A stretch of 6,018 nt of DNA, from the NCBI GenBank assembly GCA_903872255.1, contig CAIQJW010000209.1, positions 1-6,018 of the forward strand, given 5' to 3'. The notes beneath the pieces are model-generated. The model saw nothing but the letters and a program-made list of their open reading frames with translations. It was not told the DNA's origin and did no database searches. Shown piece after piece: positions 5,032-6,018 of the stretch. The position numbers were made by a program, and so were the translations under genes. The DNA comes from an uncultured delta proteobacterium. Its GTDB lineage: Bacteria; Desulfobacterota; Syntrophorhabdia; Syntrophorhabdales; Syntrophorhabdaceae. The first letter of the stretch is position 1. The number at the start of each line of letters is the position of its first letter.

Positions 5032-5518
5032 CAGCGAGAAGCGACAGGAAATATTCCTTTATGGCGGGCGTCGTTGATGAGAAGTCGAAACGATCTATGA
5101 ATGCATCCATTGCAAAACCTTTTCCCTCCCGAAAGACCGCGTTCATCCTCGCATAGATCTCTCCGGAGGCATCTTCGAACCATGCGGTCGAAATGATGTC
5201 CCTGTCTTCAATGCGGAGCATCTCACCCTTGACACGATAGGGTGTGCTGCACATGATGGGTTTGAAAAACTCGCATTCAGCCTTCCTTGTCATTCCAACT
5301 ATCTTTGTCTTCATTACAATTGCGTACCAGACTATCACGTCGAGTATGCCGAATATCATTCCCCCATGAAGCACTTCCGCATACCCCTCGAACCTGTTGT
5401 CGATGAAAATGTCTGAATACACGATACCATTGTCATGAAATATCTGGAGTTTAAGCCCATCTTCCCGCTCCGGGCTTAAGAAGAAAGATTTCTTGTAAGC
5501 GGGAAGCCTGCCGTTCAT
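5024..5518 (-). CDS. Hotdog-fold (PaaI/4HBT-like) thioesterase
   Basis: 164 residues, typical of the single-domain hotdog family. The central signature is EVLHGGMIFGILDVIVWYA (about 48-66): the HGG turn (51-53), then the long hotdog helix with Asp60 as probable catalytic acid. KAECEFFKPI (79-88) is the strand that usually follows. The family hydrolyses acyl-CoA thioesters in the cytoplasm; the acyl group cannot be told from sequence. The N-terminus is short and lacks the CFxCG motif seen in some relatives. The ATG overlaps the rlmN stop (ATGA), and GAGG at 5526-5529 lies 7 bases upstream inside rlmN, so translation is probably coupled. The stop codon sits in the tandem duplication. No functional link with rlmN is obvious. 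Confidence 0.85.
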   Translation of the reverse strand: MNGRLPAYKKSFFLSPEREDGLKLQIFHDNGIVYSDIFIDNRFEGYAEVLHGGMIFGILDVIVWYAIVMKTKIVGMTRKAECEFFKPIMCSTPYRVKGEMLRIEDRDIISTAWFEDASGEIYARMNAVFREGKGFAMDAFIDRFDFSSTTPAIKEYFLSLLAAK

Positions 5519-6018
5519 GATGTCGCCTCAGGAGATGATTGTCTTTTTTTGCGGGAGGAAGGGGCATGCGATCCGGTTTGAGAAAGGTAGCTCATTCCAA
5601 GCTGGCCGCAGGCGGCTGATACGTCCTGACCCCGTGAATCCCGGATAAAAACTGTAAAATACCGGTTGAGGAGATACTCGTGGAACCTGTCGATCTCAGT
5701 TCTGTCCGGCCTTTCATATTCGGTATATGGTGACGGGTTATACGGTATCAGGTTGATCTTGCACTTTATGTCTTTCAAGAGGTCTGCGAGGCGCCGGGCA
5801 TCTTCGAGCGAATCGTTGATACCCTTGATCAGGATGTATTCGAATGTGATCCTGGTTCTTTTCGTTCCTTTGAAATTTTTGGCAAAATCCATAATTTTGC
5901 CGACCGAATACAGCCTGTTGATGGGCATAAGCATGGACCGGGTATCATTGTCGGCAGCGTTAAGTGAAATGGCAATTACCGCCGCTCTTGAATCGAGCGC
6001 CCCAAGACCGTCGACAAG
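5515..6018 (-). CDS. rlmN: 23S rRNA/tRNA adenine-C2 methyltransferase RlmN (N-terminus outside window)
   Basis: The last 167 residues of a radical-SAM enzyme are visible. In order: AISLNAADNDTRSMLMPINRLY, where RlmN has the SLHA...R...PIN segment; ITFEYILIKGINDSLEDA; INLIPYNP; and VFIRDSRGQDVSAACGQL. The Cys of AACGQL (visible residue 137) corresponds to the methyl-carrying cysteine (Cys355 of E. coli). RlmN methylates C2 of A2503 in 23S rRNA and A37 of some tRNAs. The CxxxCxxC cluster motif lies beyond the edge. Cfr is close in sequence, but the housekeeping context favours RlmN. After AACGQLG there is a 27-residue polar tail rich in Ser and Lys/Arg. The stop TGA overlaps the start of the thioesterase gene by 4 bases. 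Confidence 0.93.
   Translation of the reverse strand, partial: LVDGLGALDSRAAVIAISLNAADNDTRSMLMPINRLYSVGKIMDFAKNFKGTKRTRITFEYILIKGINDSLEDARRLADLLKDIKCKINLIPYNPSPYTEYERPDRTEIDRFHEYLLNRYFTVFIRDSRGQDVSAACGQLGMSYLSQTGSHAPSSRKKRQSSPEATS

Overview
The window looks like chromosomal DNA from a mid-GC, Gram-negative bacterium. I lean towards a deltaproteobacterial (Desulfobacterota) lineage, because the GlmM, the GlmU-like beta-helix protein and the potassium channel tail resemble my memory of proteins from that group. This placement rests on recall and no search was run. There are seven protein genes, two of them cut by the window edges. I see no phage, insertion sequence, CRISPR array, tRNA or rRNA.

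Left block (1-3326, all minus strand). Reading leftwards from a promoter at about 3298-3326, the first gene (1984-3219) encodes a GlmU-like left-handed beta-helix protein that has no uridylyltransferase domain. Next is glmM (phosphoglucosamine mutase, 553-1908), with its own extended -10 promoter in the 74-base gap. The last is a winged-helix plus nucleotidyltransferase protein (1-521, C-terminus outside the window). The glmM/beta-helix pair points to amino-sugar (UDP-GlcNAc) metabolism for the cell envelope. A perfect 7-bp-arm dyad lies on the predicted start of the beta-helix transcript and may be an operator.

Middle block (3445-4730, plus strand). A MutT-type Nudix hydrolase (3464-3862) is followed by a two-helix potassium channel (3909-4730) whose cytoplasmic tail is not an RCK domain. 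Both start codons follow an in-frame stop, lack a Shine-Dalgarno sequence and sit just after a -10-like hexamer, so both genes may make leaderless mRNAs.

Right block (4731-6018, minus strand). rlmN (23S rRNA/tRNA adenine-C2 methyltransferase, N-terminus outside the window) overlaps a hotdog-fold thioesterase gene by four bases (ATGA).

The most interesting stretch is the 293-base gap 4731-5023 between the convergent channel and thioesterase genes. On the minus strand it holds a strong promoter (TTGACA, 16 bases, TG-C-TACACT), three consecutive hairpins and a U7 run. Together these outline an independent, structured RNA of about 190 nt that I cannot assign to a known family. Many of its stem pairs are G-U, which pair only in the minus-strand transcript, so the orientation is readable from one sequence. 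Its -35 box lies on the junction of a 22-bp tandem duplication.
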